A stretch of DNA of 64,000 nucleotides from Adiantum capillus-veneris (GCA_014529385.2 CM043959.1:7478026-7542025), one strand, 5' to 3'; positions 47,541 to 60,849 are shown, counted from the stretch's first letter. Made by a program: numbers and translations. The notes: generated from the sequence alone by a model not told the origin.

Positions 47541-47554
47541 TAGTATCAGAACTC
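47541..47554 (+). other. Degenerate primer binding site, initiator tRNA-Met type
   Basis: TAGTATCAGAACTC one base after the LTR end. It resembles the plant initiator tRNA-Met primer site TGGTATCAGAGC with two mismatches. Confidence 0.75.
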
Positions 47555-47617
47555 AGGGGAGGGGAGATCTATAAAGGAGGGGGAAAACATTTTATGTCTT
47601 TTGCATGATGGCTGCAT

Positions 47618-47620
<3 letters not shown>

Positions 47621-47678
<58 letters not shown>
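47621..47678. repeat. (CT)29 microsatellite, 5' flank of the LINE
   Basis: Uninterrupted CT repeat that ends exactly where LINE-specific sequence begins. Confidence 0.97.
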
Positions 47679-47679
<1 letters not shown>

Positions 47680-47909
47680 AAAACGCAGCCGTTTTTTGAC
47701 CTAGTAGACAGTAGTCCACTCTTTTGATCATAACTTCTTCATCCGAACTCCGATCTGGGTGATCTATAGCCTCAATCGAAGAGCACGAAGTCCTCTACGC
47801 ATTGATGTAAAGACAAAAATTTTCAGAGTTATGAAAGGCGTTTCTGTAGCAGCATTTCTGAAGTGAATAGGTTCAACAAAATTGATTCTCATCTCCTATT
47901 TTACATACA

Positions 47910-48860
47910 ATGTCTTCCGGCACTCACAAGGGTTCTTCTTCTTCAACAAGGTCCACAACCATTGTGGAAAATGATTCAAAATCTCCTAAGTGTGGAGATA
48001 GCAACACAACCACCCAGCCAACGACATCGGAAACCATGATCATGGCGTACTTGGTATCATTGCAAGAGACCGTAAACAAACAAGGCGAAGACTTACGAGC
48101 ACTTGCAATGGAGAATGGCACACTAAGGGTACTTGTGGTTGAGAATGATAATCTCAAGAGGACACTTGAGATGCAAAAAACATGTTTGATGCAACTTGAA
48201 GAGGAAGTCAAGGAATGTAAACGCTCTCTTGTGGACTTGAATGCTTTGAAGGACCGGATGAGCAAAGTAGAGCATGACCATGTATTGAACGAGGGGAAAT
48301 TTGACACTATGAGCCGGGATGTATGCGACATGAAAAATGTATGCACAAACAAGTCTTGGGCTGATGTATGTGGTAGCAATGTGGTTTCTAATTCCTCACT
48401 CATGCAAGCTATGGTTCAAATAAATAATGTTGAGAATGTGGATGTGGAGGAGTTGAAGGAACGGGAGCGATGTTCCAAGAACATTTTTATTCATGGAATT
48501 CCCAAAGAGAATTTAAAGACACCTCCTTCTCTTGCCATTGTTATTGAAGATTTCTTCAAAACCCACTTTGGCATGTCCGGAGTTATGGTCTATGGAGCAC
48601 ATAGAGTGGGGAAGCAAGGAGCTCCTCGCTCGGGAGAACGGCCAATTGTATGCACCATGCCGGATGAGACCAAGCTAAAGATTATCCTTGATAATAGTTG
48701 GATCTATTTGAGGGATACAAAATGTTTTGTATGTGAAGATCGCACTATTAAGCAACAAAATATGCGTTGCAAGGCATATGAGGAAAAGAATAATAAAAAC
48801 AAGGAGATCTCTCATGAAGAAAATGTGCCCAGGGAGGAGGCAAGTCTCTCAAGCAAATAG
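47910..48860 (+). CDS. LINE ORF1 protein (coiled coil plus RRM-like domain)
   Basis: Intact 316-residue ORF1, the RNA-binding chaperone-like protein of a LINE. Residues 1-45 are Ser/Thr-rich. Residues about 50-130 form a strong coiled coil (LVSLQETVNKQGEDLRALAM onward). A basic RNA-recognition-like domain follows: KNIFIHGIPKENL (about 190-202) is the RNP2-type strand and the region ends near residue 270. The C-terminal domain contains VYGAHRVGKQGAPRSGERPI and YLRDTKCFVCEDRT. The same order is seen in L1-type ORF1 proteins: coiled coil, RRM, C-terminal domain with the AHRVGK motif. The start ATG at 47910 is the first in frame after a 231-bp leader. It ends at a UAG that is followed, in the same frame, by ORF2. 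Confidence 0.85.
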   Translation: MSSGTHKGSSSSTRSTTIVENDSKSPKCGDSNTTTQPTTSETMIMAYLVSLQETVNKQGEDLRALAMENGTLRVLVVENDNLKRTLEMQKTCLMQLEEEVKECKRSLVDLNALKDRMSKVEHDHVLNEGKFDTMSRDVCDMKNVCTNKSWADVCGSNVVSNSSLMQAMVQINNVENVDVEELKERERCSKNIFIHGIPKENLKTPPSLAIVIEDFFKTHFGMSGVMVYGAHRVGKQGAPRSGERPIVCTMPDETKLKIILDNSWIYLRDTKCFVCEDRTIKQQNMRCKAYEEKNNKNKEISHEENVPREEASLSSK

Positions 48861-51800
48861 GGATGCGTGACCTATGAGACCGAGTTACAATTGAAAATAT
48901 GCTTTTGGAATTGTAATGGATACCCATGGAATGCGGGGGTTGGCATTGATGAACTAACAAGCAAAGCCGATGTTGTACTTCTTGTTGAAACTTGGGAGCA
49001 TGATACACAAAGGATTAACGGCTTGGAGGATTACAATGTACATTCATTGATGTGGTCAAAGAATCTCAAGCAACGAAGAGGACAAGGAGGGTTAGCATGT
49101 ATGGTTAAGAAAGGATTGGAAGATTTTTTATCAATTGTGAAAGATGACAAGTACAAACGTTATGTATGGCTGAAAATTATGACACCAAAAAGAGCACCCA
49201 TTTTTGTAGCCGGTTGCTACATTCCTCATCATGATTCTCCCTTTTATGCTTGCATGGATAAGATCAACCATTTTTTGATTTGGAAGAGGACATTGCTTAT
49301 TTCAAAGGTGAAGGTGATGTTATTGTATTTGGGGATATGAATGCTCGCACAAAAACATTGCAACATGATACTCAACAATTTGATATGCCATACATTTCAA
49401 GGGAGTTGGAGGAAGTTCACTTGTATGATCGTACTTCAATGGATGAGAAAGAGCCGAATCACTATGGAAAGTTACTTTTACACATGTGTAATAGCACGGG
49501 TATGCTCATTGCCAATGGTGTATCTTTGTGGAGTGGAACCAATGGATTTACATGTAGGAGACATAATGGGGATAGTGTAATTGACTATATGCTACTCTCT
49601 GAAGCCATCATGTATCGCATAAAGAGTTTTATGTTTGGTCAATGGACCCCGGAATCCGACCATCGCACCTTATGTATTGACCTTTCATGTGGAGAAGCAA
49701 CTAAGCATGATAATCTCAGCCAAAGGAAAGAGAAGTTATCACTATGTATGGATTTCAAACGGGCACCAATGTACATTGAAATGGTTGAGCAAAAATTATG
49801 GATGACAAAGCTTCAATGTGATGCACCATTGGAAACTAAATGGGAAGCTTTCAAGAAAGCTATTTGTTCTTGTGCGGAAGAATGCTTTGCCATAAAGCAT
49901 CTCCATGGTATCAACAAAGATAGATCACGCAAAAGGTGATTTGATAAAGAATGTCAAGATGCTCGAAAGTCCTTGATAAAGCTTGATGCAACTATGGACA
50001 AAGACAACTATCAAAGTCATTTGCATACATACAAGGCATTGATTCAAAAGAAGAGAAGAAGATGGGAAGTAAACCAACAAGAATTTCAAGTCCAAGAAAA
50101 GGCACATGCATGTGGAAGATTTTGGAGAAACTTGAGAGGCAAGCGGGTTGAGAATTTTGGTAACTTGAGTCTAGTGGATATGTACACACATTGTAGGCAA
50201 TTATATAAGCAAGCAAATACTGAAAAAATGCCATTTTATGGTTCACTCCCATGTATGCCGTCTTTTTTTACTATTGAGGATGTATGCGGTGGGCTTGAAA
50301 AGTTGGCCACTCGCAAAGCGGGAGATCTTCAAGGTATCAAGCCAGAGATGATCAAATGGACGGGAGATTCTACCCATGAGTGGATGTGTGATATGTTCAA
50401 CCTTGCACTTCAACATGGTATGCCTTATGATTAGAGTTCTAATTGGGTTAATCCTTTGCATAAAGGAGGGGATGTAAAGAATGTAAGCAACTACCGGACT
50501 ATAATGATTGGGTCTCTTATGGCAAAGTTGTTTGGATGCATAATGGAGATGAAATTGATTGATTGGGCTGAAGAGAATGACAAGCGTGCAAAGGGACAAG
50601 CGAATTTTCGTCGATGCCATAGCACCATTGATCATCTTGTCACTCTTCGTGTTCTCATGGAGGAAAGTCGGTTGAAAGGCAAGAGATTGTATTGTTGTTT
50701 TGTGGACTTTAAGAAAGCCTTTGATATGATTCCACGTAACAATTTGTGGAGAAGGATGGAAGAACTCCAAGTGCCAAGTGAGTTTATGCTTGCGGTTTCT
50801 CGAATCTATGAGAAGGTGATTTGTCAATTGCGCATGGGAAGAGAAATTTCAGAAATTTTTGTAAGCACTATTGGGGTTAAACAAGGATGTCCATTGTCAC
50901 CAACTCTCTTTGGTCTATGCATCGATCAATTGGAACAAATGGTACTTGACTTTATGCAAGAAGAAGGCATTGAAGAGGTCACTATTTGCAATGCGGTAAT
51001 CATGCTTTTGTTGTATGCGGATGATGTAGTGCTTCTAGCACACACTTTAGAAGATGCACAAAAGCTTATGGTTGTCCTTGAGAACTTTTGCTTGCATAGT
51101 GGGCTGATTGTAAATGAATCCAAAACAAAGGTTATGCTTGTGAAAACCAACCATAAGGAGAAGCCATGCATTGTGTACAACAACGAGACACTTGAACTTG
51201 TTGAGAGCTTTAAGTACCTTGGCCTTGAGGTTCCATCCAATCACAAGTGGCATGAATGTGCTATGCGTCGTTTGGAAGCGGGAAAGAGAGCATATTATGC
51301 ATTTGAGAACATGTGTAATGCGGGAAACATCAAGTGTTGGGTTCTCAAGAAGTATCTTTTTGATGCATTGGTGACACCGGTTCTTCTTTATGGAGTTGAA
51401 GTGTGGGGCGGGAGCATCTCAAAGTCTACTTGGAAAGAGTTTGAGAATGTCCAAAAGCGTTTTCTTACAAACTTTCTCCAAGTTAAGACACAAACACCAT
51501 ATATGCTCCTACTTCTTGAGTCGGGATCTCTTCCAATTGAGGTTATGGGCATGGAAAGGGTTGTGGAGTACATGATAAAGATGCGTCAAAACCCCTCACA
51601 TCGACTTCCTACAATTGCATGGGAAGCAAGCAAAAAAGTTCAAAAGACGCATAAAAGCAAGATCTTGAGCACGGGATGGATGCAAGACATAAAGAAGTGG
51701 TTTGGGAGATGGGATGCATTACACTTTCTACATGATGCTTCAATTGACTCTCAAGTGAATGAAGCTTTTCTACAACGCCAATGTATTACGGCTTGGGAGA

Positions 51801-52151
51801 AATCCGGTGGGTCACGCTTCATACATTACAGCAGCAATTTGGCTTAGCTCCCATTTCCTTCGATGCGAGATAGGGCGTTGGGGCAATGGAGAAGAGTCAA
51901 ATCGATTGTACACATTATGCTCACTGCAAGTTCGAGAGTCTGAGTACCACACACTACTAGAGTGCTCAGCTTTTGATCACATCCGAACTTGCTTCTCTCA
52001 CATTTTCAGCCATAACTTAGACCTACACACTTTCCTCTCCCAGCCAAAGTGTGGGCTCTCCATTGCGACTCTCGTCACTACAATTTTGGAGCATCGAGAG
52101 TCACTCATCAGCCATACACATACTATATCACATGTAACTTTGGTCCCATAG
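48861..52151 (+). pseudogene. LINE ORF2: endonuclease and reverse transcriptase
   Basis: ORF2 nicks target DNA and copies the RNA there. Endonuclease of the APE type: ICFWNCNG (48897), LVETWEHD (catalytic Glu), VFGDMNAR (49325), VIDYML (about 49577) and SDH (49655). Reverse transcriptase: KAGDLQGIKPEMIKW, HKGGDVKNVSNYRTI, FVDFKKAFD (motif A, about 50698), GVKQGCPLSPTLF (motif B) and YADD (51013). A thumb-like region follows and then a CCHC-type end, CSLQVRESEYHTLLEC, whose first Cys appears to be Tyr. Lesions: frameshift at a T6 run near 49271, stops at 49937 and 50432, and a frameshift near 51800-51840. ORF2 shares ORF1's frame, and there is no in-frame ATG before the endonuclease, so it probably depended on readthrough of the UAG. 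Confidence 0.88.
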
Positions 52152-52187
52152 GTCATATTTGACCTCCGAGGACGATAATAAAATCTA

Positions 52188-53948
<1,761 letters not shown>

Positions 53949-53951
53949 CAC

Positions 53952-54428
53952 GCTGCACGCCATACTATGGTTCAAGGCTTTCACACTGGAAACCCTAAGT
54001 GTCCATTTAATTTGGCCAAGGTCCATTTCCACCCTGGATGGGCACCAATGCGCTAGGGCATGTCTATGAGGCCACGCTGAAATAGAGAAAAAGGGCCATG
54101 CAAGGGCTATGAAATCTTGATGGGGCCGGATGCAAAGGCTATCAAGGAAGGAAGATGTCAGGAATGATAATAGTTGTCAAGGAAGATGTCGACAAGCTGC
54201 ACGCCATCGTATGGTTCAAGGCTTTCACATTGGAAACCCTAAGTGTCCATTCAATTTGGCCAAGGTCTATTCCCACCCTGGATGGGCACCAATGCATTAG
54301 GGCATGGCTATGAGGCCACGCTTGAGTAGAGCAAAAGGGCAATGGGAGGGCTATGAAAGCCCGATGGGACCAGATGCAAAGGCTATCAAGGAAGGACGAT
54401 GTCAGGAACAATAATAGTTGGCAGTTTT
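53952..54428. repeat. Two-copy tandem duplication, period 244 bp
   Basis: GCTGCACGCCAT begins each copy (53952 and 54196), and GGATGGGCACCAATGC and GATGCAAAGGCTATCAAGGA recur in both. No coding potential. Confidence 0.9.
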
Positions 54429-54442
54429 GACAACGTAAGCAA

Positions 54443-54829
54443 ATGACAATGCGATCGGTAGCAGCCAATGACTACTTTTTCAAATTGCCCTACGGTCTGG
54501 GGCTTTTGGCCACAAAAAACCTTGGATTTTTAAAGGGCAAGCAATACATCTTTATGCAGCTTTTTACAGCGATTGACAAAGTTGCAGACAAGTACCAAAC
54601 TCCTTCAGAATCCATGCAAGGCATGGTGGGGGTTGTGGAGAAGCATGGATATGAATTAAACAGATGTCAATCTACCGGAGTTGATCAAGCACTAGAATCA
54701 ATCCAAATCCCATTAGGTACATTTCATTTAGAACTCTATTTTTTTATGTTACCGAATGTTGCAAACGGTGGAACCATTTGTGTGCCAACGCAAGCCCAAG
54801 TTGTACCACAATTTTTGAAATTCTTATGA
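54443..54829 (+). CDS. Unrecognised 128-codon ORF
   Basis: Open from 54443 to 54829, with mixed composition rather than low complexity. It contains ESMQGMVGVVEKHGYELNR and STGVDQALESIQIPLG. I cannot assign a family. No intron signals, second copy or neighbouring gene supports it, so it may be a chance ORF or an exon of a decayed gene or element. Confidence 0.25.
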   Translation: MTMRSVAANDYFFKLPYGLGLLATKNLGFLKGKQYIFMQLFTAIDKVADKYQTPSESMQGMVGVVEKHGYELNRCQSTGVDQALESIQIPLGTFHLELYFFMLPNVANGGTICVPTQAQVVPQFLKFL

Positions 54830-55407
54830 TTTCACAAGATCAATAGTACAAGGCAAAGTAAGAGCTTCTCAAGCCTATTTTGTTTTTAGTATAGCTCTCA
54901 AGGAGGGTAGAGCTCTTATAGATCAAAGATGGGAGGTAAGTACGTTCAAATTAGACACTTCACTTCTGCATTTTAACATTTTTTGCAAAACTGTCCAAAG
55001 TGAAGCATGAGAGGGATAAGAGGATGCAAAGGCAAGGCCTATTTCTATCCTTGATAAGAGGTACCAAATGTTTGGTATCACAACTCTTTGTTGTTCAACT
55101 AACAGTTGATTAATCATAGCAGATGCATGTAGGCAAGGTTGCCTAGCACTATGTTGTCAGCAAGACAAACCCAACGGGATTTCAAGGGTAAATGCTAGCA
55201 ATATTGGGCAGCCTAGAAAATTAAGATAGTATTTCTTGTTAAAATTTTATGCTTCCAATATGGCGTCCTACTCGACACACTCGGGGAACGGCAAGCACAA
55301 TTTCCTTTAAACTATGTCTCAGCTTTGAGTCAACATATGGGTATATTGGCAATGAATGGTCATAAGATTGGAGCATGGCTCCGTACGACCAAGGTACATA
55401 GACTATG
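54830..55407. other. Intergenic, no gene seen
   Basis: No recognisable ORF or repeat boundary. Confidence 0.5.
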
Positions 55408-55750
55408 TTTTGCCTATGGAGTATGACTCCGTATGAGGCTATCCACGAGCAAGGCTTGTGTAGAAAATTGTTGTCCTACTGCTTTCAAAACATTTGAAGC
55501 TTGTGCCTCCAACATAGTGTAGAGGAATGGACAAGCCATTCAATGCTATGGAAAAGCAAGGCTTTCAAGAGCATCAATTGTTTTGCCTATGGAGTATGAC
55601 TCTGTATGAGGCTATCCACGAGCAAGGCTTGTGTAGACAATTGTTGTCCTACTGCTTTCAAAACATTTGAATCTTGTGCCTCCAACATAGTGTAGAGGAA
55701 TGGACAAGCCATTCAATGCTATGGAAAAGCAAGGCTTTCAAGAGCATCAA
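55408..55750. repeat. Two-copy tandem duplication, period 173 bp
   Basis: TTTTGCCTATGGAGTATGAC starts each copy (55408 and 55581). The copies are nearly identical throughout (for example GCTATCCACGAGCAAGGC), which suggests a recent duplication. Confidence 0.92.
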
Positions 55751-55862
55751 TACGACTTTTGGTACCATGAGAAATTGAAATAGAATTCCATACATAAATT
55801 AATTTTATGCTTTAATTTATCACTTTAAATATCAGACAAATTCCTCACTCTCAATAAGCAGC

Positions 55863-56288
55863 ATGATTTGGCAAGGCCGTATCTTTACAAATGCTGGCTT
55901 TTATTTTGCATTGATGTGTGTTTGTCAACATGAGGAGTTGTTCGCTATGAGCACAGGCTCTCTCATAACTTATCTTTTTCATATATTTATGCGAAGCAAG
56001 GCTTCAATCTCGGGCATATTTCATAGAAGTTTCCCAAGTTTGGAATATGCTATTAGCATACGGACTTTGGGAAACTTGGCACCATGTCTATCTGATTTTC
56101 TCTTGGAAGTTGATATGATCCAAGCCATGATGGCATGTGGGGTACATCCACCGATATCTCTGTTTTATAATCCAGCTTCAAGCGAAGACAAGTGCTCTCA
56201 GAGAGGCAGCAAGGTTAGTATATTTCAAGTTATGCTTGTTTTTTTTTACTTTAACCTTTCATCCGCAAAATATTTATCTACTCTGTAA
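55863..56288 (+). CDS. Unrecognised 141-codon ORF
   Basis: Contains EVDMIQAMMACGVHPPISLF. Composition is protein-like, but no domain is recognised. AAGGTTAGT at 56212 could be a splice donor, so a decayed exon is possible. Support is weak. Confidence 0.2.
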   Translation: MIWQGRIFTNAGFYFALMCVCQHEELFAMSTGSLITYLFHIFMRSKASISGIFHRSFPSLEYAISIRTLGNLAPCLSDFLLEVDMIQAMMACGVHPPISLFYNPASSEDKCSQRGSKVSIFQVMLVFFYFNLSSAKYLSTL

Positions 56289-56289
56289 A

Positions 56290-57258
56290 GCAAACTGCTT
56301 TGCCAACCTTCATGTGAAGCAAGTTTTCTATTATGTACCAAGGTACTATCCATTGACTTTAGATCAAGGATAATGGCACACATATTTGGCACTTAGTGCA
56401 TGTAAGCTCACATATTAATTTTGGCAACGGTGCATTGCAATGTATCCATGCCCATGTAATTGTGCAAGGCACATATAGCAGTAGATCACAAGGTCGAGAC
56501 TCTCATTGAAGCCAAGGGCTTATCAATCTTATTTTTTGATATGCATGCATGGCATGCAAATAAGATGGTAGTACATCCACTACATCATTGTTTACACTTA
56601 CATAATAAACACCAGCTACTTTGTCCAAGAAGTATTGAGGCTGGTAGATGGGCTTCCAATCATTGTATATGTATACAATGGTGAGTACTTTACATCATTC
56701 TCTCTATGCACAAGCTCCAGCCAATCCCAATACTGATTTTTATGGGTAGCAAGTAGGCATGGCCTAGATGCCAAGAAATTGATTCATGGGACAACATGAA
56801 TAGATTAAGAGAGCCTCCACATAGGTAATCTCTTGTGTAAACCCCTTACAAAATCTAGTATCACTATTTTCTTTGGGGGTATTTGACATCTTTCTCCTTT
56901 GTTCATGGAAGAAGACGATTCTCTCATGACTTGGTCGTGAATAAGATTCCAACTATAGAAGATTTTTTGCTTAGTTATAGCATTGATTATATCTTTAGGA
57001 GTGGTATTTTTAGTGGTATGACCCAACTAATACACAATCACTCTATAGGTGTTGATAGTCATGATTTAAGCTAAGCACGGTTGTACTTTCAAGGAAAGAA
57101 GTATGCAATCTACCAAGGCATAGTGGAAAACTTCAACTTTTTCAGTTGATTCCAAACACTTTTGACCACGATAGATTGTCTTCATCATCGTTGCTAGGTT
57201 GATCAATTTTCATGCAAAATCTAACCAAGCAGTTTGACATTGTAGCAACTAACCAAGG
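56290..57258. other. Intergenic, no gene seen
   Basis: Short ORFs only (56460-56684, 56883-57074), none with a recognisable motif. Confidence 0.5.
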
Positions 57259-57666
57259 GGTCATTAGGAGATTTCGGAGGTCTTTTGGAGGGCCTTTTGG
57301 AAGAGAGAGGAAAATAAGCTCCTTCAATGAGAGAAGAGCCTACGTTACGTAAAAAAATAGATTGATATTAACAAAAATATAAAAGGTGTCCCTCTCCTCA
57401 TTTAATAATCTAGTGGTCCTTGAAGACGATCACTCTCTTTCATTTAATGCGAGCACCTTTTTCAGAAGGTAGATGCGGTGCATTTGATACGGCTTATGTC
57501 ATCACTAGAATTCAAAAAGTTACAAAACTATCAAGTGGTGGAAGATTTTGAAACTTTTGATACTGTCAATGCGTCCGGAACGCCCAAATATCCTAGAAAT
57601 GAATGTCCTTGCCTAGCTCCGACATCCAAAGAGGCAAAGAATGTAAAAAACCCTTAAAAGAACATT

Positions 57667-57730
57667 TTACTAACGGCGCGCAAGGGGGCATTCCAAAATT
57701 TTGGAATGCCTCATCGCGCGCCGTTAGTAA
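57667..57730. repeat. Hairpin 1 of foldback element
   Basis: 64-bp inverted repeat with no loop. Arms run from TTACTAACGGCGCGC to the CCAAAATTTTGG centre, with mismatches only in the middle of each arm. Confidence 0.92.
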
Positions 57731-57913
57731 AAAGCCCCTTTTTTCTTCTTTTAGAGAGATTTTTGAGAGAAAAATGTCAAAAAATCTCTTAAAAGACCTC
57801 CATCTATCACATAGGTTTTTTCTTCATCATCTTAGCCTTAGAGATCATAATTTCGGGTCTATAAGAGTGAGCACGCACACCCATTGTTACAATTCTACAA
57901 AGTGCATTTTGAT

Positions 57914-58066
57914 CACACACACACAGACAAATGTAACATACACACAAACACACAGAGACACAAATATAACATACACACACACACACAGACACACACAGAG
58001 ACACACACACTCACAAACACACAGACACACAAATATAACATACATACACACACACACAAACACAAA
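57914..58066. repeat. (AC)n-rich microsatellite region
   Basis: Interrupted CACACA runs with a repeated AATATAACATACACACA-type unit. Confidence 0.9.
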
Positions 58067-58116
58067 GAGCCCTTCTCTCTCTCTCTCCTCTCTCTGTCTC
58101 TCCCTCACTCTCTCTA

Positions 58117-58177
58117 TACTATAGGCGCGCATAGAAAGGCACAACCGGTGTGCATGTCTCTATGCGCGCCTTTAGTA
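58117..58177. repeat. Hairpin 2 of foldback element
   Basis: Stem TACTATAGGCGCGCATAGA pairs with the complementary right end TCTATGCGCGCCTTTAGTA. Confidence 0.85.
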
Positions 58178-58237
58178 CTGTGCATCCACCAGTGTATGTG
58201 TGTATGTGTGAGTGTTATAGAGAGAGGAAGTAAGGCG

Positions 58238-58242
<5 letters not shown>

Positions 58243-58268
<26 letters not shown>
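58243..58268. repeat. (GA)n microsatellite
   Basis: About 13 GA units. Confidence 0.9.
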
Positions 58269-58270
<2 letters not shown>

Positions 58271-58284
58271 TTTCTGTTACCTTA

Positions 58285-58345
58285 TACTAACGGCACGAGG
58301 AGGTGTTTTTTGAGGTCAAAACATGCTCCACGCGCGCCGTTAGTA
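58285..58345. repeat. Hairpin 3 of foldback element
   Basis: Stem TACTAACGGC pairs with GCCGTTAGTA. The interior arms pair less well. Confidence 0.82.
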
Positions 58346-58403
58346 ATGGGAGTCTCTCACTCTCTCTCTCTTTAAATATGCTAAGCTATAGAAAGGAGAG
58401 GGA

Positions 58404-58407
<4 letters not shown>

Positions 58408-58462
<55 letters not shown>
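58408..58462. repeat. (GA)n microsatellite
   Basis: About 27 GA units. Confidence 0.95.
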
Positions 58463-58463
<1 letters not shown>

Positions 58464-58543
58464 ATGGTGCAAAAGTGCAATAGAGAAACATGGGTAGGCT
58501 TTCTTGAAAGATAATTGTCCAAAAATCACTAAAAGGAGCTTTG

Positions 58544-58605
58544 TACTAACAGCGCGCAGAGGGACATTCTAGCATTTTAGAATGTCTCCTCGCGCGTCTT
58601 AAGTA
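58544..58605. repeat. Hairpin 4 of foldback element
   Basis: Stem TACTAACAGCGCGC pairs with GCGCGTCTTAAGTA. The central ACATTCTA / TAGAATGT segment pairs well. Confidence 0.85.
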
Positions 58606-59011
58606 AAAAGCCCATTTTTTGGGGTTTTTTGACATTTTTTGCCTCTCCGGATGTCGGAATGAGACAAGTAGACATTCGTTTTTAGGGTATTTTGGCGTTC
58701 CGGACGCATTGGTGGTGTCAAAAGGCTCAAAATCTATCACTATTTGACAGTTTGTGACTTTTCAACTTTCAGTGATGACGTAAGCTGCCTTGAATGCACC
58801 GCACCTGCCTCTTGAAAAAGACGCTCACATTAAATAAAAAAGTGACCATTTTCAAGGACGATTGGGAATATAAATCTACTTTTTAAAGTGTTTGGTTGTC
58901 CTTTTGGACGTACTCACAAGGTGCAAGTGTATTTTAAAAAAAGTTTCTAGAGAGAGCAATACAATTTCTTACAAGGCCCTCCAAATGACCTCCGAAATTT
59001 TCTAATGTGAC

Positions 59012-60028
59012 TTTGCACAGGCAACACCAAGAGTTACTAGTTTCTACTTCTTGGTTTTTACTAATCTTTCATTTAGTGTTCAACAAGTCACCAATATATT
59101 ACATCTTTAAGGCTATTTTTATGGTAAGGCCTCTTTCTAGTTGTATCTTTTAGGTTTGTAAAGTGCACGTGACTACGAGTATGTGACCGTTATGTTCAAC
59201 CTCCAGAAATGTATATGATTTGGTTTTATTCCCTTTTTGAATATGCTTTGCTTGATTTTTTGCAAGCTCGATGAGTAAGCTTGAATGCTTTCATCCATTT
59301 TTATCTTCAAAGACAGGAAAAGGTCATGTACAAGTAAAGAATTTTGGGCCACAGTGTCCCAAATACATTTTTGCATTATGCAATTATGGACCTATATGTA
59401 TGGTTTTCTTTGGCACATTTTGTCACGTGGGATACAACATGGTTTAGGAATTCAAGGAGTTGTTTGGTTTAGCAAGTGTAAGCAAAGTATATAAGGGTCC
59501 CTCTCACTCATGTTGTTGAATGTTTATAGTTATCTCTACACACAAGTACATTGCATACTTGAAGGATGTTCCTTTTTTTAGACATCTTTTTTTGAAACAT
59601 ATTCCAAGTGTGGAGAATATGAGTCTCTAGATTGACATTGGCACCCGTTATATCAATCATGTGTCGTAACAAATTTCAATCCATTTGCTAGACCATTTTG
59701 AACACACTGTATCAGGAACAAATTGTCAGATAATTAGAACGACTTGTTAAGGTTACAAGTGTGGCTAAACAACATTAACGGATTACTATTTATGCATATT
59801 GTAAGTCTATGTGTTGTTAATGAAAATGTTTCATTATGTGTACTAGAAGAGACCTATGTTTAACATTCTATTATGGTCCAAACGTTTCAGCAGGGCTTGC
59901 AAATGATTGCAGTAGAAAGTATTTAGTTCTTTTCAAAACTATTTACACTCCTCTTTCATGTGTGCTATGAGAATCATATTCACCAGGAAGTATGATCATG
60001 GATATGCAGGATTGAATCTGTTTTTGCT
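59012..60028. other. Intergenic, no gene seen
   Basis: AT-rich, with no recognisable gene or repeat. Confidence 0.5.
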
Positions 60029-60258
60029 AAATGCATGCACACTAGGTGTTATTGGCCCTAGTGTTTAGAAAAGGCTCATTTAGAAAGGTATGCACATTTG
60101 TGACTTAGATATAACAATCACCAATAGACGTCATGGTTTTTTTTCTAAATGCATACACACTAGGTGTTATAGGCCTTTGTGTTAAGCAAAGGCTGATTTG
60201 GAGTGGAATGCACATTCATGACATAGATTTAACAATCACCAATAGAAGTCATGGCTTG
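60029..60258. repeat. Two-copy tandem duplication, period 118 bp
   Basis: AAATGCATGCACACTAGGTG at 60029 recurs as AAATGCATACACACTAGGTG at 60147. Both copies end AACAATCACCAATAGA-GTCATGG. Confidence 0.9.
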
Positions 60259-60849
60259 GGTTGGGTGCTTGTGGATCTTTCAAGTTAACGAAGATGGTCA
60301 CTTATAACATTGATGATTCCTCAGCTATGTTGTACGGCATTGTGATCCTTGCCTACCAGTCATTTTGGAAGACTGTCTCTAAACGGTATGAAAATACACC
60401 TCACTACTATCATTTATCCAAAGAGGATAGGAAAATTACAAGTGTAATGTTGTGCTAAAGGGTATACAGAGTGCATACATTAGCACCAAGCAATCCAATA
60501 CAAAGTCATGTATCGCTCTAGTTAAAGTTTTCTTGCCATAAAGTAAAGTGTGTTTGCGACTAAGTTTAGTCTCTTCATGTTTAAGTTGGGTTCTCAACCT
60601 TGAACACTAGTTCTAGTGGGATTGTTTACTGATGCGATAAGATAACAAGTCAAGGAATTAAGTTTTGCTGATAAGTTATGTCAGCATATTACTTTCATGG
60701 AGAGTGAGAAGAGTTATTATTTGTAACACGTCCTCCTTGTGATAACTCATTTAGTATACTCAAGTGAGTTCTAAATAGAGTTTATACAATATGGAACGGT
60801 TATACAAAATAGTTACAAAGGGACAACAACGTCGAAAATCAACATTTTA

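Larger units (their letters stand above)
57260..59011. mobile_element. Foldback DNA element with long inverted arms and GC-rich hairpins
   Basis: 1.75-kb unit whose left (57260-57660) and right (58606-59011) ends are inverted repeats over roughly 400 bp with indels. Outer ends share ATTTCGGAGGTC and TTGGAGGGCC. Inner arm blocks include AATGCGTCCGGAACGCC and CCGACATCC near GAGGCAAA. The middle holds four hairpins whose stems begin TACTA and contain GGCGCGC, plus AC, CT and GA microsatellites. TACTAA-GGCGCGC hairpins of this kind are typical of subterminal repeats in plant CACTA elements. No transposase is present and no target duplication was found, so it would be non-autonomous. Confidence 0.72.

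Noticed and set aside
48867-49340. GTG at 48867 as a genuine ORF2 start
   Set aside because: GTG initiation is not expected in plants. The codon is simply the first in the open stretch after the UAG, so readthrough or a chance nonsense mutation explains the layout better.
57667-58605. Hairpins as bacterial-type terminators
   Set aside because: The window is eukaryotic mobile DNA. The four related stems lie inside an inverted-repeat element and have no adjoining genes.
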